64,000 bases of DNA. Origin: a bacterium. GTDB taxonomy: Bacteria; Joyebacterota; Joyebacteria; Joyebacterales; Joyebacteraceae. The stretch spans positions 7,798 to 71,797 of the forward strand of contig JALGZK010000017.1 of the NCBI GenBank assembly GCA_025774935.1. Direction: 5' to 3'. This document shows positions 43,239 to 52,525 of this stretch, piece by piece (position 1 is the stretch's first letter; each line of letters opens with the position of its first letter). The position numbers were made by a program, and so were the translations under genes. Below the pieces are notes generated by a model. It saw only the letters and a program-made list of their open reading frames with translations. It searched no databases and was not told the origin of the DNA.

Positions 43239-44997
43239 CGCTGCCTCCCATGAGAGCGACGACCTGGGCCAGGAGCTGGTCAGACGAGAAGTGCGCCATC
43301 GAGATCGTGCCCGAAGGACACGCCGCCGCGCACGTGCCGCAGCCCTTGCAGAGCGCCTCGTTGCAGCTCGACACGTCCTTCTCCTCGTCGAGCGTGAGAG
43401 CGCCGTAAGGGCAGACGGAGATGCAGATCCTGCAGCCTGCGCAGAGGTCCTCGTCGATCGAGCACGAGAGAGCCTCGACCGTGACCGTGCCCTTCGACAT
43501 CGGGATGATCGCCGAGGACGCTGCGGCCTTCGCCTGGGCGACCGTGTCGGGGATGTCCTTCGGCCCCTGGCAGCAGCCGGCGAGGTAGATGCCCTCGCTC
43601 GCGGTGTCGACGGGACGGAGTTTCGGGTGGGCCTCCATGAGGAAGTTGTCCTGGGAGCAGCAGAGCTTGAGCGCGTTCGCGAGGCGTCCGGTGCCCTCGC
43701 GAGGGACGAGCCCCGCCGCCAGGACGACGAGGTCGGCCTCGACGTCAAGCGGCTCGCCCTCGAGCGTGTCCTCGCCCCGAACGACCAGTCGGTCCTTCCT
43801 CTTGTAGATCTCGGAGACGCTCCCGCGCCGGTAGATGACCCCCTCCTTCCGCACGCGGTCGTAGAACTCCTCGAACCCCTTCCCGAACGCCCGGATGTCC
43901 ATGTAGAAGACCGTCACGTTCGCGTCGGGGATCTTCTCCTTCACGAGGTGCGCCTGCTTCGCAGTGAACATGCAGCAGACGCGCGAGCAGTACTCGTTCC
44001 CCACGGTCTCGTCGCGCGAGCCCACGCACTGGATGAACACGACGTCCTTGGGCTTCTTCCCCGCGATCACGATCTCTCCTGTCGTCGGACCCGACGCCGA
44101 GCAGATTCGCTCCATCTCGAGCCCGGTGATCACGTTCTCGTACGAGGCGTACCCGAGCTCGGGCTTGAGGCAGGGGTCGAACTCGTCGAAGCCCGTCGCG
44201 ACGACGACCGTTCCGACCTGAAGCGGCTCCTCCCGCTCCTCCATCTCGTAGTCGATCGCGTCGGGACCACAGACCTTCTCGCACACGCCGCAGGTGCCCA
44301 GGGTCTTCTTCAGGCAGTGCTCGTCGTCGAGCACGGGGACCGCGGGGACCGCCTGCGGGAACGGGAGGTAGATCGACGACCTCGAGACGAGACGGGTGTC
44401 GAACTCGGACGCGAGCGGCCGGGGCGTGAGGTCGGTGATGAGCCCGAGGTCGATCGCGTCGGTCGGGCAGATGAACTCGCACGCGCCGCAGGCGATGCAG
44501 ACCTCCGACTTCTCGGCATACGGCGTGGCGATCGCGCGGTTGTCGCCTCGCCCGCGGAACGCGAGCGCTCCGGCTCCTACGACGTCGCGGCACATGCGGA
44601 CGCAGAGCCCGCACATGATGCAGCGGTTGTCGCTCCGGTCCTCGGGCGTCCGGAACGGGGTCCCCTCGATCCCGAGCTTCGCCGCGAGGTCGCGGATCTC
44701 GACCGCGTCCGGCGCTTCGGCGAGCATGAGCTCGACGACGAACCGCCGCGCCTTCCGGACCATCTCGGAGTCGGTCCGGACCTCGCCCTCCCACGCGGGG
44801 TAGGTGCACGCCGGGTGCAGCCTCGACTTCCCCTTCCAGATCGTCTCCACCACGCAGACCCGGCACGCGCCGTACGGGGTGAGCCCCCGGTAGGTGCAGA
44901 GCGTCGGGATCTCGATCCCGAGCTCGACGGCCGCCTCGAGCACGGTCCGGTTCTGGTCGGCCTCTATCTCGTGTCCGTCGATGATCAGGAGACCCAT
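43225..44997 (-). CDS. NuoG-like N-terminus fused to the C-terminal half of HdrA
   Basis: 590 aa. Residues 1-75: [2Fe-2S] ferredoxin domain (C34, C45, C48, C64). Residues 120-180: two [4Fe-4S] clusters ([22 protein letters not shown]), as in NuoG/HydA-type subunits but without the NuoG His-Cys3 cluster. From about residue 195 it is Hdr[64 protein letters not shown], then two terminal [4Fe-4S] clusters (519-529 and 550-560) and [11 protein letters not shown]. The N-terminal FAD-motif half of HdrA is missing here and is found on 46968-48311. I chose ATG 44997 (MGLLIIDG), with AGAGG upstream. Confidence 0.88.
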   Translation of the reverse strand: MGLLIIDGHEIEADQNRTVLEAAVELGIEIPTLCTYRGLTPYGACRVCVVETIWKGKSRLHPACTYPAWEGEVRTDSEMVRKARRFVVELMLAEAPDAVEIRDLAAKLGIEGTPFRTPEDRSDNRCIMCGLCVRMCRDVVGAGALAFRGRGDNRAIATPYAEKSEVCIACGACEFICPTDAIDLGLITDLTPRPLASEFDTRLVSRSSIYLPFPQAVPAVPVLDDEHCLKKTLGTCGVCEKVCGPDAIDYEMEEREEPLQVGTVVVATGFDEFDPCLKPELGYASYENVITGLEMERICSASGPTTGEIVIAGKKPKDVVFIQCVGSRDETVGNEYCSRVCCMFTAKQAHLVKEKIPDANVTVFYMDIRAFGKGFEEFYDRVRKEGVIYRRGSVSEIYKRKDRLVVRGEDTLEGEPLDVEADLVVLAAGLVPREGTGRLANALKLCCSQDNFLMEAHPKLRPVDTASEGIYLAGCCQGPKDIPDTVAQAKAAASSAIIPMSKGTVTVEALSCSIDEDLCAGCRICISVCPYGALTLDEEKDVSSCNEALCKGCGTCAAACPSGTISMAHFSSDQLLAQVVALMGGSDGGR

Positions 44998-45064
44998 TCC
45001 CGGTGTTCCTCTCGTTCCTTTGGTGTCCATGGCTTCGCGGCGCGGGCGCCCGGCGCCCCCGCCG

Positions 45065-46918
45065 CTACTCGATCTTGATCGCGTCGAACTTGCAGGACTC
45101 GAAGCAGATGCCGCACTTGATGCACTCGTCCTGGTCGATCGCGTGGACCTTCTTGGGCTCGCCCTCGATGCACTCCTGCGGGCACTTCTTCGCGCATACG
45201 GTGCAGCCGGTGCAGGCGTCGGCGATCACGCTGTACGTGACGAGCGCCTTGCAGACCCCGGCCGGGCAGCGCTTCTCCTCGATGTGCGCGCGGTACTCGT
45301 CCTTGAAGTACCGGAGGGTCGTCAGGACCGGGTTCTGCGCGGTCGAGCCGAGCTGGCAGAGAGCGGTCTGTTCGAGACCCCACGAGAGGTACTCGAGCTC
45401 GTCGATGTGCCTGGCCTCCCCGTTTCCGTCGCAGATGTCTGAGAGTATCGCGTGCATCTGGCGAAGGCCCTCGCGGCACGGGGTGCACTTCCCGCACGAC
45501 TCGTCCTTCAGAAACCCGACGAAGTACTTCGCGATGTCGACCATGCAGTTCCTGTCGTCCATCACGATCATGCCGCCCGAGCCCATCATCGATCCCGCCT
45601 CGGTGAGGCGGTCGAAGTCGACCTCGAGGTCGAGGAGGTCGGCCGGGATGCAGCCCCCGGAGGGCCCTCCCGTCTGGACCGCCTTGAACTCGCGCCCGCC
45701 GCGGATGCCGCCGCCGATGTCGTCGACGATCTCGCGGAGCGTGACGCCCATCGGGACCTCGACGAGACCGGTGTTCACGACTTTGCCCACGAGCGAGAAG
45801 ATCTTCGTGCCCTTGCTCCCCTCGGTTCCGATCTCGGCGAACCAGTCTGCGCCCTTGTCGACGATCAGGGGCACGTTCGCCCAAGTCTCGACGTTGTTGA
45901 GGACCGTCGGGCGCATGCGGAGCCCGCGCTCCACCGTGTGGATGTGCTTCGGCCTCGGCTCGCCTGGGCGTCCCTCGATCGACGCCATGAGCGCGGTCGA
46001 TTCGCCGCAGACGAACGCGCCGCCCCCGCGCGCCACCGACACGTCGAACGCGAACCCTGTGCCGAGGATGTTCTCTCCGAGGAGCCCCGCCGCGCGCGCG
46101 TCGTCGAGGGCGCGGGTGAAGTTCGCGACCGCGAGCGGGTACTCCTCGCGGACGTAGATGTAGCCCTCGTTCACTCCGAGGGCGAACGCGCCGATCACCA
46201 TCCCTTCGAGGACGCTGTGCGGGTTACCCTCGAGGATGCTCCTGTCCATGTACGCGCCGGGGTCGCCCTCGTCCGCGTTGCAGATGAGGTAGCGCGTGTC
46301 CCCGGGCGCCTTCAGGCACGACTCCCACTTCTTCCCGGTCGGGAAGCCCCCGCCGCCCCTCCCGCGGAGACCTGACGACTTCACGGCCGCCACGATCTCG
46401 TCGGGCATCATCGAGCCGAGCGCCTTCGCCAGCGGCGCGTATCCACCGATCGCGACGTAGTCCTCGATGCTCGTGGGATCGAGAACGCCGTTCCTGCCGA
46501 GGATGAGCCGCGTCTGGTGCTTGTAGAACGGAACGTCCTCCTCGCGGACGATCTTCTCGCCGGACGCGGAGTCGACGTAGAGGAGCCGCTCGACGAGACC
46601 GTCGCCCACGACGGATGTTTCGACGACCTCAGGAACGTCCTCGGGCTTGACCTGCTGGTAGAGCGTGCCGCCGGGCTGGATGACGACGAGCGGTCCCCTC
46701 TCGCAGAACCCGTGGCACCCCGTCGTCAGCACGCGGACCTTCGACGCGAGGCCTCGCGATTCGACCTCCTCACGGAACGCCTCCGCGACCTTCCCGCCGC
46801 CGCATGCGATGCAGCCGGTACCGCAGCAGACCGCGACCACGCGCGCGCCCGGATCCCGCTCCTTCAGGATCTCCTTCCGCGCCTTGTCGAGGTCTGCGAT
46901 GTCCTTGACGTGCCTCAT
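45065..46918 (-). CDS. NuoF-type NADH-binding flavoprotein subunit
   Basis: 617 aa. N-terminal thioredoxin-like [2Fe-2S] domain (VCCGTGCIACGGG...TTGCHGFCERGP), then the NuoF core: GLRGRGGGGFPTGKKWE (FMN/NADH), NADEGDPGAYMDR, ESCGKCTPCREG ([4Fe-4S]); then a two-cluster ferredoxin tail (CTGCTVCAKKCP, CIKCGICFESC). This is the HydB/HndC architecture of soluble NAD-linked bifurcating enzymes. It lies between the two HdrA-half fusions and should be the NAD(H) site of the complex. The ATG at 46918 has GGAAGGAA upstream. Confidence 0.94.
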   Translation of the reverse strand: MRHVKDIADLDKARKEILKERDPGARVVAVCCGTGCIACGGGKVAEAFREEVESRGLASKVRVLTTGCHGFCERGPLVVIQPGGTLYQQVKPEDVPEVVETSVVGDGLVERLLYVDSASGEKIVREEDVPFYKHQTRLILGRNGVLDPTSIEDYVAIGGYAPLAKALGSMMPDEIVAAVKSSGLRGRGGGGFPTGKKWESCLKAPGDTRYLICNADEGDPGAYMDRSILEGNPHSVLEGMVIGAFALGVNEGYIYVREEYPLAVANFTRALDDARAAGLLGENILGTGFAFDVSVARGGGAFVCGESTALMASIEGRPGEPRPKHIHTVERGLRMRPTVLNNVETWANVPLIVDKGADWFAEIGTEGSKGTKIFSLVGKVVNTGLVEVPMGVTLREIVDDIGGGIRGGREFKAVQTGGPSGGCIPADLLDLEVDFDRLTEAGSMMGSGGMIVMDDRNCMVDIAKYFVGFLKDESCGKCTPCREGLRQMHAILSDICDGNGEARHIDELEYLSWGLEQTALCQLGSTAQNPVLTTLRYFKDEYRAHIEEKRCPAGVCKALVTYSVIADACTGCTVCAKKCPQECIEGEPKKVHAIDQDECIKCGICFESCKFDAIKIE

Positions 46919-46967
46919 GCTGTTCCTTCCGTGTGGTCTGTCGTCCGCCGCCCGGACGGAGCGCTGG

Positions 46968-48311
46968 TCACGCGCCCGCGTGGGCCGCGAAGACGTCGTC
47001 GGTCCCACCGGGTGCCACGGAGTGGTACTCGTTGTCCATCACGACCACCGGGCCGAGCGCGCAGCATCCCAGGCAGTTCACCGTGAGAAGAGTGTAGGCG
47101 AGGTCGTCGGTCGTCTCTCCCGGACCGATCCCGAGCCGGCGCTCTAACTCTTCGAGCACGCGCACCGCGCCGCGCGCGTGGCAGGCGGTGCCCATGCAGA
47201 CCTTGATGATCTGTTTCCCGCGAGGCTCGAGGCTGAACGAGGTGTAGAACGACGCCACGTGGTAGATCGTCGCCGGCGGGATGCCGAGCCGGAACGACAC
47301 GTACTTGAGCGCGTCGACCGGCAGGTAGTTGTACTCGATGTTCACGTCCTGGAGGATCTGGATGAGCTCCTCCGCGTCTGCGCCGTGCTCCGCGATGATC
47401 TCGTCGAGCTTCCCCCGGTCTCCATCCGCGAGGTCGCGTGGGATGCCCGGCGGCTCGCGGAGCTGCGGCACGTTCCTAATCGGACACTCGGCGTAGCAGA
47501 GCCCGCAGTTCGTGCACTTGTCGATGTCGACGTAGCGCGCCTTCCTCGTGATGGTCGCCGTGAAGTTCCCGATGTACCCCTCGGTCTCCTTGATCTCGGA
47601 GTAGGTCATGAGGTCGATGTTCGGGTGCCTCCCTGCGTCGACCATCTTCGGGGTCAGGATGCAGGCCGAGCAGTCGAGCGTCGGGAACGTCTTGTCCAGC
47701 TGCGCCATGCGTCCGCCGATCGTCGCGTCCTTCTCGACGAGGTGGACGCGGTACCCCGCCTCGGCGATGTCGAGCGCGGACTGGATGCCCGCGATGCCGC
47801 CGCCCACGACCAGCGCCTCCGGGATGACGGGGACCTCCCGCTCGATGAGGGGCTTCAAGTGCGTCGCCCGCGCGGCCGCGGCCCGGACGAGGTCGATCGC
47901 CTTCTCGGTCGCCGCCTCCGGGTCCTCGGTGATCCACGAGCACTGCTCGCGGATGTTGGCCATATCGAAGAGGTACTGGTTCACGCCGGCGTCGGCGAGG
48001 GCCGCCCGGAAGGTCGGCTCGTGCATCCTCGGAGAGCACGCGGCGACAACGACCGCCGTGAGATCGTTCTTCTCGATGTCTTCCTTGATGAGCGTCTGGC
48101 CGGGGTCGGAGCACATGTACGGGTAGGTCTTCGAGACGACGACGTTCGGGAACGTCGACGCGACCTCCGCCACCCTCCTCACGTCAACCATGTAGGCGAT
48201 GTTGATCCCGCAGTGGCAGACGTAGACGCCGACCCTGGGTTCCCTCTCGAGAGCGGGCCCGGCGTTTCTCGTCCCGCCGCCTTCCGCCGGCGAGCGGTCT
48301 TCCTTGGCCAT
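46968..48311 (-). CDS. N-terminal half of HdrA fused to NuoE
   Basis: 447 aa. Residues 25-280 are the N-terminal part of HdrA: VGVYVCHCG, MCSDPGQ, ACSPRMHEPTFR, FDMANIREQCSW, the FAD motif VVGGGIAGIQSALD at 168-181, IGGRMAQLDKTFPTLDCSAC and a [4Fe-4S] site (C266, C269, C272, C276). HdrA stops at about 280; residues 300-447 are a full NuoE thioredoxin-like [2Fe-2S] domain (C372, C377, C413, C417). The missing HdrA continuation is on 43225-44997. AAGGAG precedes the ATG. Confidence 0.88.
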   Translation of the reverse strand: MAKEDRSPAEGGGTRNAGPALEREPRVGVYVCHCGINIAYMVDVRRVAEVASTFPNVVVSKTYPYMCSDPGQTLIKEDIEKNDLTAVVVAACSPRMHEPTFRAALADAGVNQYLFDMANIREQCSWITEDPEAATEKAIDLVRAAAARATHLKPLIEREVPVIPEALVVGGGIAGIQSALDIAEAGYRVHLVEKDATIGGRMAQLDKTFPTLDCSACILTPKMVDAGRHPNIDLMTYSEIKETEGYIGNFTATITRKARYVDIDKCTNCGLCYAECPIRNVPQLREPPGIPRDLADGDRGKLDEIIAEHGADAEELIQILQDVNIEYNYLPVDALKYVSFRLGIPPATIYHVASFYTSFSLEPRGKQIIKVCMGTACHARGAVRVLEELERRLGIGPGETTDDLAYTLLTVNCLGCCALGPVVVMDNEYHSVAPGGTDDVFAAHAGA

Positions 48312-48347
48312 TCGTGTCTCCTTCGAAGCGCGAAGGCCGCGCCCGTT

Positions 48348-49322
48348 CTAGGCGCGGAGCTCGGTGATCTTCTCGGTCAGGGCCGGAACGACCTTCATGA
48401 GGTCGCCCACGATGCCGTAGTGCGCCGCCTGGAAGATGGGGGCCTTCGGGTCCTTGTTGATCGCGACGATGGTCTCGGCGGACTTCATGCCGGCCACGTG
48501 CTGGAACTGCCCGGAGACGCCGATCGCGACGTAGAGTTTCGGCTTGACGGTCTTCCCGGACGAACCGACCTGACGGTCCTTCGGGAGCCACCCGGCGTCG
48601 ACGACTGGGCGCGAGCACGCGACGACCCCGCCCAGGAGCTCGGCGAGGCCGGTGATCAAGGGCATGTTCTCCTCTTCCTTGATCCCTCGGCCGATGGCGA
48701 TGACCACGTCCGACTTCGTGATGTCGACCTCGCCCGCGGCGGCCTCGACGTACTCGACGAACCGGCGGAACGCGGGCTCATCGGGGACCTCGGTGTCGAG
48801 GGCAACGACGCTCCCGCCGCGCGAGGCCTCCTCCGGTGCGAAGGCGGCGGGTCGAACCGTCACGAGGCTGATCGCGGCGCCGCCGAACCCCACCCGCTCG
48901 TTGACCTTCCCGCCGTACGTCTGCCGGGTCCCCACGAGGTCGGACCCTTCGACCGCGAGGTCGATGACGTCTGACGCGAGCGGGGCGTCGAGCGCGACCG
49001 CGAGGCTGGGAGCCAGGTCGACGCCGAACGCGGTGTGGCCGATCATAACGACCGACGGCTCCCGCCCCCGGATGACGTCGGCCAGAACCGGCTGATAGAC
49101 TGCCGAGTTGTAGTGCGCGAACCCATCGTGATCGCGGACGAGGACCTCGTCGGCCTGCTGCGCGAGCCTCTCCGCGAGATCGCCAACGCCCGATCCGAGA
49201 AGGACCGCGGCGACCTTCGTCCCGGACGCGTCGGCCACTCCCCTCGCGTGCGCGAGCATCTCGAAGGTCACGTCCTTGAGTTCGCCGTTCAGGTGTTCAG
49301 CGAGGACAAGCACGTCGTTCAT
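48348..49322 (-). CDS. etfA: Electron transfer flavoprotein alpha subunit
   Basis: 324 aa. C-terminal FAD-binding signature [23 protein letters not shown]...[11 protein letters not shown] is intact; the N-terminal ETF domain is normal. The ATG abuts the etfB stop. It receives electrons from the three acyl-CoA dehydrogenases of the cluster and hands them on; no membrane ETF:quinone oxidoreductase is in the window, but Fe-S genes flank it on both sides. Confidence 0.95.
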   Translation of the reverse strand: MNDVLVLAEHLNGELKDVTFEMLAHARGVADASGTKVAAVLLGSGVGDLAERLAQQADEVLVRDHDGFAHYNSAVYQPVLADVIRGREPSVVMIGHTAFGVDLAPSLAVALDAPLASDVIDLAVEGSDLVGTRQTYGGKVNERVGFGGAAISLVTVRPAAFAPEEASRGGSVVALDTEVPDEPAFRRFVEYVEAAAGEVDITKSDVVIAIGRGIKEEENMPLITGLAELLGGVVACSRPVVDAGWLPKDRQVGSSGKTVKPKLYVAIGVSGQFQHVAGMKSAETIVAINKDPKAPIFQAAHYGIVGDLMKVVPALTEKITELRA

Positions 49323-50111
49323 CTACGCGAATCCCTTCTCTTTGAGAACGTCGGCAAGCTTCGTGGACGCCTCGGCGGGCGTCCCGTCGAGGATCTCCGC
49401 ACCCTCGCCGGCCGGCGGGTAGTCGAGTCCAAGGAGCGTCGTCTTCGAGCCCGCCTTCCCGGCCTCGGCGGTGTCGAGACCGAGGTCGGACGCGGCCTTC
49501 GTGTCGATGTCGCGCTTGGCCGCCTTCGCGATCCCCATGATCGAGGCGTAGCGGGGCTCGTTGATGCCGGTCTGGATCGTCACGACGGCGGGGAGCTTGA
49601 TCTCGAGCTTCTCCAGGAGCCCGCCCTCGAGCTCGCGTCCGACGGTCACGGCGCCGTCGCCGATCTCCATCTCGGTGACGTACGTGGCGTGCGGCACGCC
49701 GAGCATCTCGGCGAGCGTGACGCCGACCTGGGTCATCCCGTCGTCCGACGCCATGCACCCTGTGAGAACCAGGTCGTACTCCATCCCGCCGATGGCCTTG
49801 GCGAGCGCGTTCGCCGTCGCCCACGCGTCCCCGCCATCGAACGCCGGGTCAGCGAGGCGGACCGCCTCGGTCGCGCCCTTCGCCATGCACATCCGGAGGA
49901 CCTCCTCGGAGGAGTCCGGACCGAGCGTGATCACGGTGACCTCGCCGTCCCTGTCCTCCTTGATGAGGAGCGCCTCCTCGAGCGCGTAGTTGTCGGACTC
50001 GTTGATCTGGAGAGGAAGCCCCTCCATCTCGATGCCGCTCCCGTCTGAGGCGATCCTGACGTCGGCCTCGGCGGTGTCCGGCACCTGTTTCACGCATACG
50101 ACGATGTTCAT
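49323..50111 (-). CDS. etfB: Electron transfer flavoprotein beta subunit
   Basis: 262 aa. NIVVCVKQVPDT start, NYALEEALLIKE, TGCMASDDGMTQVGVTLAEMLG (nucleotide loop) and LPAVVTIQTGINEPRYAS are ETF-beta hallmarks. Whether it is a bifurcating type with a second FAD cannot be settled by eye. The ATG at 50111 is chosen because it gives the standard MNIVVCVKQ start. Confidence 0.95.
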   Translation of the reverse strand: MNIVVCVKQVPDTAEADVRIASDGSGIEMEGLPLQINESDNYALEEALLIKEDRDGEVTVITLGPDSSEEVLRMCMAKGATEAVRLADPAFDGGDAWATANALAKAIGGMEYDLVLTGCMASDDGMTQVGVTLAEMLGVPHATYVTEMEIGDGAVTVGRELEGGLLEKLEIKLPAVVTIQTGINEPRYASIMGIAKAAKRDIDTKAASDLGLDTAEAGKAGSKTTLLGLDYPPAGEGAEILDGTPAEASTKLADVLKEKGFA

Positions 50112-50169
50112 GCGTTCGGTCTCCTCCTGTCGGGCCGGAGGGGCGAAGAGCCCTCCCGTCCCAGGGCTG

Positions 50170-51291
50170 CTAGAGCGCCATCGCGGCGAGCTCGGCGAGG
50201 TCGAGTATCTCGATCTTCCCCTCGCAGCCACTCGTCTTCACCGCGTCCTCGAGGGTCAGGAGGCAGAACGGACACGCGGTCACGAGTGTGTCCGCTCCGA
50301 GCTCGACGGCGTCCTTGACCCGCGTGTCGGCGAGACGCTCGCCCCTCTCGTCCTCCGCCTCGACCCACATCCTCCCGCCGCCGCCTTCGCAGCAGAGGGC
50401 GCGCTCGCGGGAACGGTCGAGGTCCTCGAACTCGACACCCGAGATGCGTTCGATCACGCTCCGGGGCTCGTCGAAGATCGCGTTGTGCTTCCCGAGGAAG
50501 CAGGGGTCGTGGTACGTCACCTTCCGCTCCACGCTTCCCTTGAACGCGAGCTTCCCTTCGTCGAGAAGCCCCGCGAGGTACTGCGAGTAGTGCACGACCT
50601 CGTCCGCGACGCCGCCGTACTCGTTCAGGAGCGTGTTCATGCAGTGGGGCGAGCTCGTCACGACCGCGTCGATCGAGTGGCTGGCGAACGCTTCTCGGTT
50701 CCCCTCGACGAGAAGCTCGAAGAGCCCCTCCTCTCCCATCCGCTTGACCTCGTTCCCGCAGCACGACTCGGCTGCGCCCAGGGTCGAGTAGCCGACGCCG
50801 GCCGCCTCGTAGAGACGGACGAGCGCCCGGGCGACGTCCTGGCACCGGGGATCGTAGGCCGGCGTGCACCCGACGTACCAGAGGAGCGGGACGGCGTCGC
50901 CGTCTCCCGCGACCGGAACGTCGAGTTCGTCTGCCCACTCGGTCCTCTTCTCCCTGCCCCGGCCCCACGGGTTCCCGTGCTTGAACGTGCTCTCGAGCGC
51001 GTCCCTGATCGTAGGCGAGACCTTCCCCCGCTCGATCGAGGAACCGCGAAGCCCAATCAGAAGTTCCATGGGCTTCACGCCCTTCGGGCAGCGCTCCGTG
51101 CACGTCGCGCACGTGGTGCAGCTCCAGGCCTCCGGACGTTCGTGCGCGCCCTTCGGGGCCGGCCCGATGAGCCCGTCGTAGACGACCTTCCGCACATTCA
51201 GATACGTGCGGAGCGACACCGGGCAACCCGCCGTGCACCTCCCGCACTGGATGCAGCCGAGGAGCTCGTACTTGTCAGCAAGTGATGGCAT
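50170..51291 (-). CDS. HdrD-like soluble iron-sulfur protein (two [4Fe-4S] plus two CCG domains)
   Basis: 373 aa without membrane helices. Two [4Fe-4S] motifs (C13-C16-C19-C23, C58-C61-C64-C68) correspond to HdrC. Two CCG domains correspond to HdrB: the first has C142, C177-C178 and a single C217; the second is complete (C264, C300-C301, C340-x2-C343). Such proteins reduce disulfides or accept electrons from ETF; the ETF-linked relatives I know carry membrane helices, absent here. It sits between etfBA and an acyl-CoA dehydrogenase, so an ETF-to-Hdr/Nuo link is likely. Confidence 0.9.
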   Translation of the reverse strand: MPSLADKYELLGCIQCGRCTAGCPVSLRTYLNVRKVVYDGLIGPAPKGAHERPEAWSCTTCATCTERCPKGVKPMELLIGLRGSSIERGKVSPTIRDALESTFKHGNPWGRGREKRTEWADELDVPVAGDGDAVPLLWYVGCTPAYDPRCQDVARALVRLYEAAGVGYSTLGAAESCCGNEVKRMGEEGLFELLVEGNREAFASHSIDAVVTSSPHCMNTLLNEYGGVADEVVHYSQYLAGLLDEGKLAFKGSVERKVTYHDPCFLGKHNAIFDEPRSVIERISGVEFEDLDRSRERALCCEGGGGRMWVEAEDERGERLADTRVKDAVELGADTLVTACPFCLLTLEDAVKTSGCEGKIEILDLAELAAMAL

Positions 51292-51340
51292 GTGTCAGCA
51301 CCGGTCCTGTGGTGGTTGCTGTTCGTCCCGCCCGGGCGAG

Positions 51341-52483
51341 CTACTTGAGCTCGTTCCGCGCGATGACGAGCTTCTGGATCTGGCTCGTCCCCTCGTAGAT
51401 CTCGATGATCTTCGCGTCCCTGTACATCCTCTCGACGGCGTACTCCTTCGAGTAACCGTAGCCGCCGTGAATCTGGACGGCCTTCCTCGTCACGTCGACC
51501 ACGATCTCCGCGGCGAAGTACTTCGCCATCGCGGCCTCGCGCGTGAACCTCTTGGCGCCAGCGTCCTTCATCGAGGCGGACCGGTAGACGAGGAGCCTCG
51601 CGGCGTCGATCTTGGTCGCCATGTCGGCGATCATGTCCTGGATCATCTCGAACTCGGCGATGGGCTTCCCGAACTGCTGCCGCTCCTTCGCGTACTTCAC
51701 CGAGGCGTCCAGGGCGCCCTGCGCGATGCCGACTCCCTGCGCGCCGATGTCGATCCTCGAGACGTCCAGCGTGGTCATGACGACCTTGAACCCCTGCCCC
51801 TCCTCACCCAGCAGGTTCTCCTTCGGGACCATGCAGTCGTCGAAGATGAGTTCGGTGTTGCCGGTGGCGCGGATGCCCATGAGGTTCTCGTGCTTCCCGA
51901 TCGAGAACCCCGGGAAGTCCTTCTCGACGATGAAGGTGCTCATCCCCTTGTGCCGGGCGGAAGGGTCGGTGTACGCGAACACGATGAAGAGCCCCGCCGC
52001 CTCCGCATTCGTGATCCAGCACTTCGTCCCGTTCAGCCTGTAGTGGTCGCCCTCGAGGACCGCGGTCGTCTCCATCGACGCGGGGTCCGACCCGGCGTTC
52101 GGCTCGGTGATGCCGATGGCGCCGAGCGCCTTCCCGGACGCGAGCATCGGGAGGTACTTCTTCTTCTGCTCCTCGGTCCCGAACTGGAAGATCGGGAACG
52201 TGGCGAGCGAGTTATTCACCGCGGTGATCACGCCGGTCGAAGCGCAGACCCGCGAGATCTCCTCGACGATGATCGCGAGCGTGGTGAAGTCCATTCCCGC
52301 TCCGCCGTACTCCTCGGGAATCACGACGCCGAGGAGCCCCAGCTCCGCCATCTTCTTCATGGTCGCGTGAGGGAACTCGCGAGACTCGTCGATCTCCGCG
52401 GCGATGGGCTCGATCTCGTTCATGGCGAACTCGCGCACCATGTCGCGGACCATCTTTTGGTCCTGGCTCAAGCTGAAGTCCAT
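51341..52483 (-). CDS. Acyl-CoA dehydrogenase (short-chain type)
   Basis: 380 aa, the most classical of the three: GAIGITEPNAGSDPASM, CWITNAEAAGLF, AVQIHGGYGYSKEYAVERMYRDAKIIEIYEGTSQIQ with the catalytic Glu in YEGT. Butyryl- or 2-methylbutyryl-CoA would be a typical substrate. It is directly upstream of the HdrD-like and ETF genes, the natural electron acceptors. Confidence 0.93.
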   Translation of the reverse strand: MDFSLSQDQKMVRDMVREFAMNEIEPIAAEIDESREFPHATMKKMAELGLLGVVIPEEYGGAGMDFTTLAIIVEEISRVCASTGVITAVNNSLATFPIFQFGTEEQKKKYLPMLASGKALGAIGITEPNAGSDPASMETTAVLEGDHYRLNGTKCWITNAEAAGLFIVFAYTDPSARHKGMSTFIVEKDFPGFSIGKHENLMGIRATGNTELIFDDCMVPKENLLGEEGQGFKVVMTTLDVSRIDIGAQGVGIAQGALDASVKYAKERQQFGKPIAEFEMIQDMIADMATKIDAARLLVYRSASMKDAGAKRFTREAAMAKYFAAEIVVDVTRKAVQIHGGYGYSKEYAVERMYRDAKIIEIYEGTSQIQKLVIARNELK

Positions 52484-52525
52484 TCCCTCGGGCTCCTTTC
52501 GTTTCCCGTGGAGGCGGACCGCGGT

